From Stentor roeselii (lineage: Eukaryota; Ciliophora; Heterotrichea; Heterotrichida; Stentoridae), in contig RSEH01000042.1 in assembly GCA_006503475.1 (NCBI GenBank), positions 1-64,000 on the forward strand: DNA of 64,000 bases, written 5' to 3'. The translations under genes were made by a program, and so were the position numbers. A model generated the notes under the pieces. It was not told the DNA's origin. It saw nothing but the letters and a program-made list of their open reading frames with translations, and did no database searches. Of the stretch, positions 31,004-39,593 are shown one piece after another (within the stretch, counting starts at the first letter, position 1; every line of letters begins with the position of its first letter).

Positions 31004-31999
31004 TTAAAGGAATGAAATCTTTTTGCTCAAATATTTAGGAGAATAATAAGCAGGCCCTGGAGCCAATATCTTCTTTTTCGTTAATTCTCTTGGGACTTTA
31101 GAAATGAAAAAACTTGATTGAGCCTTTGACTTGATGACCTCGGAATTCTTAAAATAACTGCCTGGACCTGGTGATGGAAACTCTTGGATTTTTACAGATT
31201 TTACTTCTTTTTCTATTATTTTCGTTGATTTTTTTAACCATTTCTGATTTACTTCGTACATACCTGGCCCAGGAGTAGATTCAAGTTTCTCATTGAAGAT
31301 AGGATTATAAATTTTGTTATTGAATTTTTTTACATTTTGATGAAAAGTGTTCAGGTTTTGGTTATTTTGTAGTTTTTTTAGATTTTCAGAGGATTTATTG
31401 CCAAAAGTGTTTTTAGGTGAGTTGGATTTTTTTAATTTCGAATTCTTTTCATCTTTTATACTTTTTGAAAGACTCAATTTTTCAGGGTTTTTTTTAGAAT
31501 TAGATTTATTTTTATGCGTTTCGTCAGGACAATAGTGCCAGGGATCGGGTGAGGCCGGTGATGGTATCTCCATTCTCTTACACTTGCTAACAAAAGAAGA
31601 AACACAACTTTTCACATTTTTAATAACCCTGGGACTATAATCGCCAGGAGCAGGTGTGCAATATTGATAAACTTTCGGAGAAAAACGACAAGCAAAAGGA
31701 GACCCAATAGATACCGAGGCAGCCTTCGTATCATCAATTGAATAACTTCCAGGGCCAGGGCTAGTCACAAGTTCAGGTAAAAACCTAGGACACTTGCTGA
31801 TAATACTCCCAAATCCCTTTGTGCTAAAAGAAGGACTAAAACGTTCATCAAACATCTTAAAACAATAATCAGCAGGTCCAGGGTTCTTAATAATTTTTCT
31901 TGAATTATCTTTAGGAATTTTCAGTTCTTGCAAAGAATAAGAAACTTTCAAGTGCCCTGTAATAAGACTAGAACCTTTACATTTTCTGGGTGATTCCAT
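31004..31999 (-). CDS. SHIPPO/ODF3-type (CIMAP) PG-rich repeat protein, 331 aa
   Basis: Ciliary microtubule-associated protein. At least six Sperm-tail PG-rich repeats are visible: NPGPADYCF, SPGPGSYSI, APGDYSP, TPGPGMYEV, SPGPGSYF, APGPAYYSP, spaced 25-80 residues apart. A Lys/Asn/Ser-rich linker occupies residues about 155-220. The length and repeat number fit ODF3/CIMAP proteins, which line axonemal microtubules. The start is 70 bases upstream-side of the Dpy-30-like gene's stop; both are on the minus strand. Confidence 0.82.
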   Translation of the reverse strand: MESPRKCKGSSLITGHLKVSYSLQELKIPKDNSRKIIKNPGPADYCFKMFDERFSPSFSTKGFGSIISKCPRFLPELVTSPGPGSYSIDDTKAASVSIGSPFACRFSPKVYQYCTPAPGDYSPRVIKNVKSCVSSFVSKCKRMEIPSPASPDPWHYCPDETHKNKSNSKKNPEKLSLSKSIKDEKNSKLKKSNSPKNTFGNKSSENLKKLQNNQNLNTFHQNVKKFNNKIYNPIFNEKLESTPGPGMYEVNQKWLKKSTKIIEKEVKSVKIQEFPSPGPGSYFKNSEVIKSKAQSSFFISKVPRELTKKKILAPGPAYYSPKYLSKKISFL

Positions 32000-32060
32000 T
32001 AGAACTTGTTAATGAAAGATAAAGACAAGAGTGAATTGAAATATTTAGACTATTAGATAC

Positions 32061-32438
32061 TTAGTGCTTTTCATGCTCGGATATTGCTTGTTTCGCTTCT
32101 TTTACCATGGCTTGGTTCCGGAATACCTCGTTTACGAGGCCTGCTATTTTGTTAGGATTGTTTCGCATTAGGTACTGAGCAAGCCACCGTAAAGGGTTGA
32201 ATCGAGCTCGGATTCTTAGGTCTCGATGGTCGCCGTCGTTTTTTATGTTCTCGACTTCTTTTGCGAGACCTTCTAGGGCTGGGAGTAAAACCGGGTAGAC
32301 ATGTTCTAATAAATATTCATCCATGTCTTGACCATTCCAAGCTAGTTCTTTTTTTTCACGATCAATGAAAAGACCTCTGTAAAACATATGGTCTAGTTTG
32401 TGCTTGATTCTTTTGTCTTCTTCTTCGATACTATTCAT
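32061..32438 (-). CDS. Dpy-30/RIIa-like docking-domain protein, 125 aa
   Basis: Small helical protein. Residues about 45-100 contain VYPVLLPALEGLAKEV, then FNPLRWLAQYLMRNNP. The latter matches the Dpy-30 type dimerisation motif (LLPAL-x-x-LAKE ... NP-x-x-WLAQYL-x-x-NNP). Such domains are docking modules for amphipathic helices in radial spokes, other ciliary complexes and histone methyltransferase complexes. The ciliary neighbours favour an axonemal role (inference). It has no EF hand. Confidence 0.6.
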   Translation of the reverse strand: MNSIEEEDKRIKHKLDHMFYRGLFIDREKKELAWNGQDMDEYLLEHVYPVLLPALEGLAKEVENIKNDGDHRDLRIRARFNPLRWLAQYLMRNNPNKIAGLVNEVFRNQAMVKEAKQAISEHEKH

Positions 32439-32818
32439 TATAACTGATAAAGATGAAGATATATTTAAGTTTTGAATAGGATTAATGTATTCGAACTTCT
32501 GAGAAATAATAACAGACTTTAAGAAAGTAATAGGATTAATGGGAAAGCACTTCTAAATTTATTGGAAATCCTTTTAAAATAATAGGAAAATCTTTCTACA
32601 TTAAACGAAAACCCTTCTAAATTGACATACAAATGCCTCTAAAATAATAGGAAAGCATCTCTAAAATAATATGAAAACACCTCTAAAATCATAAGAAAAC
32701 CCTTCTAAACCCATAAAAAAACCCCCCAATACCCAAAAGAAACCATTCCCAGCCCTTCCAAATAAATCCTATTTCAACCTAAAACCTAAATTAATCCTGT
32801 TAATCCATCTAATATAGA
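32439..32818. promoter_or_regulatory. 380-base divergent spacer with 22-bp repeats
   Basis: Separates the starts of the Dpy-30-like gene (minus) and the ankyrin-DHHC gene (plus). Roughly half is a 22-bp repeat array (32550-32724). The last 100 bases before the plus start are C/A-rich on the plus strand, like other upstream regions here. No gene is seen. Confidence 0.5.
32550..32724. repeat. Eight diverged 22-bp tandem repeats
   Basis: Units of the type CTCTAAAATAATAGGAAAAC repeat eight times at an almost exact 22-bp period, ending in the C/A-rich upstream tract of the ankyrin-DHHC gene. 22 bp is close to two helical turns. Confidence 0.75.
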
Positions 32819-34477
32819 ATGTCTGACCAATTATCTCAACTATGCGACTGCGTGACTCTCGTGGACACAGAGACTTTCTCCAATCTTTTATCCTCCCAAA
32901 AGCATTCCTTGCCAGATCTAAAAACTCCAGACGGAAAAAACAGTAAGTTCCACTCAGTCTTCCACCTTCTAAGCGTTTGTGACTCAAAAGAAGACACAAT
33001 CCTAAAGTTCCTAAACCAGACAATCACTTTCGTATTCTTTAATCAGCTAGAAGCGAATTTTCCATCATCACCAGTGGAGTCAATGTTGAACAGTCCAAGT
33101 AAGTCCCTTCAAAGAACTCCATTGTTTGAGGCAGTCTGGTTCAACAAGCGAGTAAATATTAAACAGAAAATCGTCAAAAGGTTCATCGAATGCAAGGCCG
33201 ACCCTTCAGTGCGGGACAAAGACGGGCAGTCACTTCTTCATGCTTGCACGATTTGTGGACATTTATCACTTTTAGCTTATTTTTCACTTACCTTGAAACT
33301 CCAGATCGATACCCTTGACCTTAACTCAAGAACACCTCTTCACGTCGCAGTTTTTGAAGGAAAAGAAGCTGTTTCAGCTTTTTTAATCGCGTATTCGAAG
33401 GACTTTGAACTTCGTGATCGATTTGGGTTTACAGTTCTTCATTTAGCTGCTTTTACTAACGCTTATCGAACTGTTAGACATCTGGTTATGAGAGGTGCTA
33501 AAAGAAAAGCAGGGACTCCTCATTTTCGTTCTTTTGAAATTGGAGAAATAATGACGGTGAATCCTGATGTTTTAGAACTACTGAAAGAACCTAGTTGTTT
33601 CAAGTATTTGAACCCAATAAGTCCTCCACTTGATAAAGTTTCAAACTCAAGAAAGACTTTTGCTTTAAATTTGACGTTTTTTGTAGTAAGAGTCACTTTT
33701 TTAGTCCTTTTTCAGTATCCTCGGCTTGGACTACTTTTGGTTGTTTTTTCTTTATGTTTGGTTCTGATGAGTCTCAGCTTTTTGATGCTTAGTTCTTTTG
33801 TCAAGCCTGGATATGCTGAACCTGGAAATGACCTGCCTGACCTTTACGCGAGTTACAAAGAAGAAGATATCTGTGCTTATTGCTGCATATTGAGGGAAAA
33901 AAGCATGAAACATTGCTATCGATGTAATAAATGTGTGAAGAAATTCGATCATCATTGTCCTTGGATACATAATTGTGTAGGTCAAGGGTAAGAGTTATTT
34001 AGAAATCACAAGTTTTTTTACTTTTATGTACTTTTCACGGATTTGGACTTTTTGTTTCATTCTATCTCTGCTTTTATTGCAATTTCGGGAAATGGAGAGA
34101 GTGGATTGTTTCAGCCTTTTGTGAATGATGATGTCTTGGCTGATACTGTTAATTTGATCTTTGGTGTTTTGACTATTTTATTGTTTTTCGCACTTGCACC
34201 TTTGGTTTATGTCCAGACTGTTAACTTGATCACTGGACTTACGACTCATGATAGATTTGCTAGGAGGAATGGTGCGAGGGATAGCAGGGTCTCTCATTTG
34301 AGTTTACCGTTTTTTGATAGTGAACAGATACCTATGAGTCTTCTTGAACCGAATTCAGCTGCTTCTTCGGTTGTGAAAGAAATCAAAGCCGGTTTCTGCG
34401 GATGCAGCAAGGCAGTTTCCTTCGTAAAAGACTTCGGAATAGAAGAAATGCAATACACTAGCTCACTAAGACCCTAA
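32819..34477 (+). CDS. Ankyrin-repeat DHHC palmitoyltransferase (one intron)
   Basis: Protein S-acyltransferase of internal membranes. The first exon (32819-33987) and second exon (34003-34477) join through a 15-nt intron to 547 residues. Residues ~95-260 are ankyrin repeats (DGQSLLHACTICGHLSLLAYF, SRTPLHVAVFEGKEAVSAFL, FGFTVLHLAAFTNAYRTVRHL). Two membrane segments follow (~282-325). The cysteine-rich catalytic domain comes next: CAYCCILREKSMKHCYRC, then [22 protein letters not shown] with intact DHHC. Two more membrane segments end it. This is the HIP14/ZDHHC17 and Akr1 architecture, though with about half of the ankyrin repeats. The junction restores the family's CVG-x-GN-H motif, so the intron is secure. 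It converges on PRP28 with 21 bases between stops. Confidence 0.92.
33988..34002 (+). other. 15-nt intron in ankyrin-DHHC gene
   Basis: GTAAGAGTTATTTAG, A at position 10. It removes a stop and restores CVGQGNHK, the conserved sequence after DHHC. Confidence 0.95.
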
Positions 34478-34498
34478 AAATAAATGTATTAGAAAATA

Positions 34499-36139
34499 TT
34501 ATTCAATAATTTCATTAACTTCTCTTCTTTCTTCTAAATATCTTATAAGTTCCTCAGGTATTTTCTGACTAGTTTTCCTCAAATAATTTGAAATCTGAGG
34601 AAGAATAAAACTATCTTCTTGCGTAACAAACGTAACAGCTGTTCCTTTCTGCCCCATTCGTCCAGTCCTTCCAATGCGATGTTCATAATCAATGATATTT
34701 TTCGGGCAATCAAAATTGACAACAACCTTGAGTCCTTTAACATTAATTCCTCTACTAAACACATCAGTAGTAATCAAAACTTGCAACTTTCCTTCTCTAA
34801 ACCTTTCCATGACCCCTTCTCGAACATCTTGACTTTTTTCTCCATGTAAACAAGCGACTTTCCACCGATCATCTAAAAAGTTCTTAAGACAATCAGCAGT
34901 TTGCCTTTGATTAACAAAAACAAGTGCAGGCAGGTCCATTTCTTTTAACATGTTTCTGATCCTTCCTCTTTTCCCACCTTCATCTAAAAATTCGAACTTT
35001 TGAATGATTTTCCTGGAAAAGTCGCTGATTTTCACTGTTGCAGGATTTCTTAAATAAGTTCTCCAGAATTGTTCTACTTGTGCATCGATTGTTGCAGAAA
35101 AAACCTGAAGAGTTATAAGTTTTTCTTTGTTTTGGGAATCGGTATTAGAAAAATTGGGCTTTTTCCAAAGTTCGTTTGGAAAAAATGAGAAAATTTCGCG
35201 AATTGTTTCGGCGAGTTCGAGTAAGAAGATCTTGTCTGCTTCATCAATGATTACTCGAAGACATTGATTAAGAACCAAGTAATTTGATTTAAGAAGTTCA
35301 AGAAGTCTTCCAGGGGTTGCGATGAGTATTTCTACGCCAGATGTCATCTCGGTTCTTTGAGTTTCAATGTTTTTACCTCCTACTATGCAATAGGTTCTTA
35401 ATTCAGTGAATTGTGTTAGTTCTGTACATTCTTCTGTGAGTTGTTGGGCTAGTTCTCGGGTAGGTGATAGAATTAATGCATATGGACCGTCTCTTGCTGT
35501 TTCGAAGTTGAGTCTTGGAAGATCTAGACAATAGTTTATAAGAGGGACAAGATAAGCCGCTGACTTACCACTTCCAGTATAAGAAATTCCAATCATATCT
35601 TGACCAGTCAAAGCTACAGGTATACCCTGCATTTGCACAGGAGTGGGATGGTAATACCTAAGCCTTATCAAAGCCTTTTTAATCCTTTTATCAAACTCTC
35701 CCTCATCCCAATTCCTAAAAGGCAGTACATTATTATTGAAAGTTTCAATAAAGTGATTTTCCTTAAAAATCCTCCAATCTCTGGGAGTCATAAGACTTTT
35801 TATCTTTTTACTCAAGTCATCCTTATTTTCCGTCTCAACTCTTCTAGCCTGTCGAGATTTAAGCGAAAATGCTTCAACTCGAGGCATAATAAGTCCTTGT
35901 TCAGTATCATCCGCCGCATCCCATTCAAATCTAAATGTCGACCGGTACTTCTGAATATCAAGTTCACGTCTTTTAGGGACTTGAAACTGATTACAAGACA
36001 TCTCAACCGGCTTCGGCGAGCGAGATCGAACAGGCGACACAGAAGACTTGACTTCAGCCTTGGGTAGTTCTTTTTTCAGTTTTTCACGTTCTTCCCTTGT
36101 GAGGAACTTGGGCTGAATACATATTACCTTGAACTCCAT
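34499..36139 (-). CDS. PRP28: Spliceosomal DEAD-box helicase PRP28/DDX23
   Basis: Helicase that exchanges U1 for U6 at the 5' splice site. The Prp28-specific stretch FEWDAADDTEQGL and MTPRDWRIFKEN precedes the core. Core motifs are Q motif (HPTPVQMQGIP), I (YTGSGKS), Ia (PTRELAQQ), II DEAD (IIDEADK), III SAT (VFSATID), IV (ALVFVNQ), V (ITTDVFSRGIN) and VI (EHRIGRTGRMG). I chose ATG at 36139 (MEFKVICIQPKFL), giving 546 residues. A farther upstream ATG at 36184 overlaps the neighbouring gene. It starts 8 bases after the stop of the cysteine-rich gene. The N-terminal RS-type region of animal DDX23 is short here. With introns of only 15 nt, its 5'-splice-site partners must be unusual. Confidence 0.9.
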   Translation of the reverse strand: MEFKVICIQPKFLTREEREKLKKELPKAEVKSSVSPVRSRSPKPVEMSCNQFQVPKRRELDIQKYRSTFRFEWDAADDTEQGLIMPRVEAFSLKSRQARRVETENKDDLSKKIKSLMTPRDWRIFKENHFIETFNNNVLPFRNWDEGEFDKRIKKALIRLRYYHPTPVQMQGIPVALTGQDMIGISYTGSGKSAAYLVPLINYCLDLPRLNFETARDGPYALILSPTRELAQQLTEECTELTQFTELRTYCIVGGKNIETQRTEMTSGVEILIATPGRLLELLKSNYLVLNQCLRVIIDEADKIFLLELAETIREIFSFFPNELWKKPNFSNTDSQNKEKLITLQVFSATIDAQVEQFWRTYLRNPATVKISDFSRKIIQKFEFLDEGGKRGRIRNMLKEMDLPALVFVNQRQTADCLKNFLDDRWKVACLHGEKSQDVREGVMERFREGKLQVLITTDVFSRGINVKGLKVVVNFDCPKNIIDYEHRIGRTGRMGQKGTAVTFVTQEDSFILPQISNYLRKTSQKIPEELIRYLEERREVNEIIE

Positions 36140-36147
36140 GAACCTTA

Positions 36148-37170
36148 TTAAAAAATTATAAAGAAAAGAGCAGGCAAGACCCAAAAAGCGCCATTAAGTT
36201 CAGGAAAGAACACTGAAGTAACACAAGATGAAGAATTCTGCAACTGGGCGAAGTTAAAATAAGAGTAATACGCTTTCATCAGCTTTTCATATCTATAAGT
36301 CCCTGAACTTACCTCTAAACATTTCTCATCAAAGCGTCTTTGAGTGTTGCATCGTCCTAACATCCCCGCATTCATGAAATTTTTCCATTCGCTTCGAAAG
36401 TTGATGGCGACGTCGTCGCCGTCACTGGCTTCACAGTACTTTGTCCCGTTCCAGTTCATTCCACATTGACAATTGAAATTTTTAATGTGAGAGCCACTTG
36501 TCCCGATGCAATCATTGTTGCTTGAACAGGACCTGCCTTTGACTTTGCTTATGAACCCTGCGATGCAAACTCCTGTTTTACGAGTGTTGTTGTAAATGCA
36601 GGACCCTGACTCGCAAAATAAAGAACTTTGATGAGCTACTGTGCAGTCACTCACGCTTTTTGATTGGGGTAAAGAAAAGTAACTGGTGCAGACTCCGTTG
36701 TTGCAACCTGCTGTTGAGACACAGTCGAAATCGGTGAAGCAGGATTTTCCTGGGTTTAGTAAAGTTGTGCAGAGGTTGTTGGAACATCGAAGACCCGGGT
36801 TACACTCTAAGTGGCTTTTGCAGATTTGGTTCAGGACTTGACCGAAACAGTACTCGCTTATACAGCGACCGTATAGACAGTCTTTGTTTGATAGGCAGAA
36901 CTCGCCTGGGTACCCTCCAGGAGAAGGAGTAAGTTTTGGAACAATCGAGCAAGTGACATTTGAACTAACCATAGACGAATTGCAATAAGGACGTGCCTCA
37001 TCCTTACAAGGAGATACATAATAGCTATACGTAGAAGAATTACCCAAGATGCAATAACTTTTAGAACTCGCACACAGATAATTCCAGCAAGTTCCATCTT
37101 GCCCCGATAGAACCTTAGGAATATTTAAAAACCCGGAGACAGTCACCAAAATTCCTACGACCAGAATCAT
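36148..37170 (-). CDS. Cysteine-rich secreted or GPI-anchored surface protein, 340 aa
   Basis: Extracellular protein of unknown role. The first ~22 residues (MILVVGILVTVSGFLNIPKV) form a signal peptide. The body has about 30 cysteines in EGF/dickkopf-like spacing (CLSNKDCLYGRCISEYC, CTTLLNPGKSCFTDFDC, CSSNNDCIG) with several N-x-S/T sites. The last ~16 residues are hydrophobic (AFWVLPALFFIIF) directly before the stop, with small residues upstream, which fits a GPI signal. It is similar in style to ciliate cysteine-rich surface proteins, but no named family is recognised. Confidence 0.7.
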   Translation of the reverse strand: MILVVGILVTVSGFLNIPKVLSGQDGTCWNYLCASSKSYCILGNSSTYSYYVSPCKDEARPYCNSSMVSSNVTCSIVPKLTPSPGGYPGEFCLSNKDCLYGRCISEYCFGQVLNQICKSHLECNPGLRCSNNLCTTLLNPGKSCFTDFDCVSTAGCNNGVCTSYFSLPQSKSVSDCTVAHQSSLFCESGSCIYNNTRKTGVCIAGFISKVKGRSCSSNNDCIGTSGSHIKNFNCQCGMNWNGTKYCEASDGDDVAINFRSEWKNFMNAGMLGRCNTQRRFDEKCLEVSSGTYRYEKLMKAYYSYFNFAQLQNSSSCVTSVFFPELNGAFWVLPALFFIIF

Positions 37171-37330
37171 ATTTATTTGAATAAATTATAAAATCTTCCT
37201 AAATATTCAAATCTTTCATCTTGATCATTTTCCTAAATATCCATCAAGCCAATGCCTAAAATCCAGCCATTAAAAACCCAACCAAGCCGTTGCAGGTTTA
37301 AATGCAAATCAAATCATTATAAACCATAAC

Positions 37331-38467
37331 ATGGGCTGCAAAAATGCTTGCTTAAAAAACACCAAAGACGAAATCACCTCAGACCCAATAACAGAAAAAA
37401 TCGACCTGGACCAGAAATCAACTCGAAAGCGAGAAGAGCAGGAAGAAGAAGTTCATCAAGAAAGCCATGAAAAGTCAATCGAAGTCCATATCGAGCCTTC
37501 AAATGACCCTGAGCCTCAAATTCAAGTCGATCCAACTCCAGTTCAAAGTGCATTAAGAGGATATCTTTACAGAAAAGAATTCGAGCCACAACTTCAGGAA
37601 TTTCGTGATAATAAGTTTGTGGACATTGAAAATATCTATGAAAAGGTGGAAAAAGATCTGGAAGAACTTGTTACTGATGAAGTCTTGAAGATTGAAAAGC
37701 AACTCGCGAGTTTTCATCTTACAAGGCCTGATGATAATGTCAGTGTTCAGATGAGAAACCCGGTCAAGTTGGATGATGGAAGGATTTATAGTGGAGAATG
37801 GAGTAAAGAAGGAAAAATGCATGGAATTGGAACTGTTATTGATAATGATGGGAATAAAATTACTGGAGTCTTTCAGAATGGACTTTTGAATGGAAAGGGA
37901 AGGAAAATTGAGTCTTGTGGACTTGCTGTTGAAGGACAGTTTAAGGAAGGGAAAATTGATGGAGAGGCTAAGGTTGTTAGAAAGGATGGGGCCAGGTTTG
38001 AAGGGAATTTTGAAAATGGAGTTATTAGTGGAAAGGGAAAAGAACAGTGGAATGACGGGGTTGAATACGAAGGTGACTACCTCGACGAAAAAAGGCACGG
38101 CAAAGGCGTTCTAAAGACCAAAAACGGTATATATTCAGGTCAATTCAGAGAAGGTAAAATCCACGGAAAAGGCGAATTCAAATACAACAACGGGAACATC
38201 TACAAAGGAAGATGGAAAGACAACAAAATGCACGGAAAAGGTGTATTTAAATGGACAGACGGAAGAGAATACAACGGTCTCTGGAAATACGACTTAAGAC
38301 ACGGCGAAGGAATCATGACCTGGCCGGACGGTAAAGAATACAACGGAATGTGGGAAAACGGTGAACAACACGGTGAAGGCAAATTCAAATACAAAACTCC
38401 AAAAGGCATCGAAAAGTTCAGAGAAGGTATCTGGGAAAATGGCGTTAGAATAAAGTGGACTAATTAA
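37331..38467 (+). CDS. IQ-motif and MORN-repeat protein, 378 aa
   Basis: Membrane- or cytoskeleton-associated scaffold. It begins MGCKNACLKN (myristoylation on Gly2, palmitoylation on Cys3 or Cys7 likely). Residues ~75-87, VQSALRGYLYRKEF, form a good IQ motif for calmodulin-like proteins. Residues ~150-370 are about nine MORN repeats (YSGEWSKEGKMHGIGTV, YEGDYLDEKRHGKGVL, YKGRWKDNKMHGKGVF, YNGMWENGEQHGEGKF). MORN arrays bind acidic phospholipids or build cortical and basal-body structures. Synonymous-site composition changes sharply near 38060, from G/T-rich to C-ended codons. Stop TAA; TAF13 starts 35 bases on. Confidence 0.85.
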   Translation: MGCKNACLKNTKDEITSDPITEKIDLDQKSTRKREEQEEEVHQESHEKSIEVHIEPSNDPEPQIQVDPTPVQSALRGYLYRKEFEPQLQEFRDNKFVDIENIYEKVEKDLEELVTDEVLKIEKQLASFHLTRPDDNVSVQMRNPVKLDDGRIYSGEWSKEGKMHGIGTVIDNDGNKITGVFQNGLLNGKGRKIESCGLAVEGQFKEGKIDGEAKVVRKDGARFEGNFENGVISGKGKEQWNDGVEYEGDYLDEKRHGKGVLKTKNGIYSGQFREGKIHGKGEFKYNNGNIYKGRWKDNKMHGKGVFKWTDGREYNGLWKYDLRHGEGIMTWPDGKEYNGMWENGEQHGEGKFKYKTPKGIEKFREGIWENGVRIKWTN

Positions 38468-38502
38468 CCATCTCTAATCACTCAATAATCTTTTATCTTA
38501 TA

Positions 38503-38913
38503 ATGGGGGAGCGTATTGTTTCAGTCACTACAATCGGAGTAAGCGATAACAAAGTAGTCCAGCCACAGCCTCAGAGACTTGAGTCAAGATATTTGTTCAT
38601 GGAAGAACTCGCTAAACTTTCTTATTCCTTCGGAGACGAAAGAGACCCCCGGTCTGACACAGTCGAGTTACTTGAGTGTTACATGATCGAGTACATAAAA
38701 GACCTCCTAACCAAAGCTCAAAATCGATCAAGTCGAAGAGGTCAACCAAAACTCGAGATACCAGACCTGATGCACTACTTAAAAGACCAGCCAAAGCAAT
38801 TTCATCGTATAAAAGGTCTTCAAAAAGCAAAGAAAAACAACCAGAAAACAACAGGTCTTTTAAACAGCATCATAAACGACGAGGACATAGTAAAAAAAAA
38901 GCGAAAAGACTAG
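38503..38913 (+). CDS. TAF13: TFIID subunit TAF13 (histone fold)
   Basis: Basal transcription factor. Residues ~30-115 fit the TAF13 histone fold: FMEELAKLSYSFGDERDPRSDTVELLECYMIEYIKDLLTKA (family: L-x-x-MMYGFGD-x-x-x-P...TV-x-LLE). This is followed by the family's basic strand (RRGQPKLEIPDLMHYL), then the D-x-x-F-x-R-x-K tail (DQPKQFHRIKGL). It would pair with TAF11. 136 residues is close to the family's 120-165. The C-terminus is Lys-rich (VKKKRKD), possibly a nuclear localisation signal. Its stop is 8 bases from that of CK2 beta on the other strand. Confidence 0.88.
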   Translation: MGERIVSVTTIGVSDNKVVQPQPQRLESRYLFMEELAKLSYSFGDERDPRSDTVELLECYMIEYIKDLLTKAQNRSSRRGQPKLEIPDLMHYLKDQPKQFHRIKGLQKAKKNNQKTTGLLNSIINDEDIVKKKRKD

Positions 38914-38921
38914 ATCCAAAC

Positions 38922-39572
38922 TTATTTTAATTCTTCAACATTACTGTGTTTATGATGCAACCTAAACCCATACACCTTAGGTACGAACTTATTAACCTTG
39001 GACTTAGGGTAGAACTCTTCATAAGTCTGCAAAAAAAGTAAAGGAGCAGAGGTTCCGAAATTAGCTCCATCAATATTTCCGTATTTTTCTTTTGGCACGT
39101 AAACATCTTGGCACTTCGGACAGAAAACCTTGACTCTAGAAATTCCTAACTGGTCAGACATTCCGATGGGTACCACTTTTTGCTTCTCGCACATCACTCG
39201 AGGGCAGATGCCGAAGTCTCCCGCTAAGAACTTCTCTCGCATTGCAGATAGTCCAGAAGCTGACTGGATGTACCTCGCATGGATAAGAGAGTAAAGCTCA
39301 GCACTAGCTTTGTAAGTCTCTAAAAAGCCCTCGTCTTGCAGGTCTTCTTCTTCAGGTACCCCACCAGTGAGGATAAGTTCTAAAGCTTCGTTGTATATGG
39401 AGACCTTGGTTTTAAGACCGTAAAGGTTGAAGGCGTCTTGGATGTACTCTTCAGGGATTTCAAGTAAAAAGCGGTGACCTTCTAGACTACAGTACCAAGT
39501 TATCCACCCGGTTTCTGAAGTTTCGTCTTCTTGGGAAGAGTCAGCTGGTTAGATTTTACTATACATGTCCAT
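38922..39572 (-). CDS. CKB: Casein kinase II regulatory beta subunit (one intron)
   Basis: Dimerising regulatory subunit of CK2. A 13-base first exon (ATG at 39572, MDMY) and a 15-nt intron lead to exon 2 (39544-38922). The 211-residue product matches the family length (~215). In order: GWITWYCSLEGHRFLLEIPEEYIQDAFNLYGL (family WI-x-WFC...G-x-E/R-F...Y-x-x-D-x-FNL-x-GL), LYSLIHARYI, AGDFGICPRVMCEKQKVVPIGMSD, VFCPKCQDVY, IDGANFGTSAPLLFL. All four zinc cysteines are present (CPRVMC and CPKC). Unspliced, the frame looks like only its last 106 residues. The 13-base exon is very small. Confidence 0.93.
39545..39559 (-). other. 15-nt intron in CK2 beta gene
   Basis: GTAAAATCTAACCAG on the minus strand, A at position 10. 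It follows a 13-base first exon and removes an in-frame TAA; the only ATG in reach then joins the conserved domain. Confidence 0.88.
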
Positions 39573-39593
39573 TTGATGAATTATTATCATTAT

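Noticed and set aside
36140-36184. Upstream ATG for PRP28 at 36184
   Set aside because: It would overlap the coding end of the cysteine-rich gene and adds a hydrophobic stretch foreign to the family; ATG 36139 fits better.
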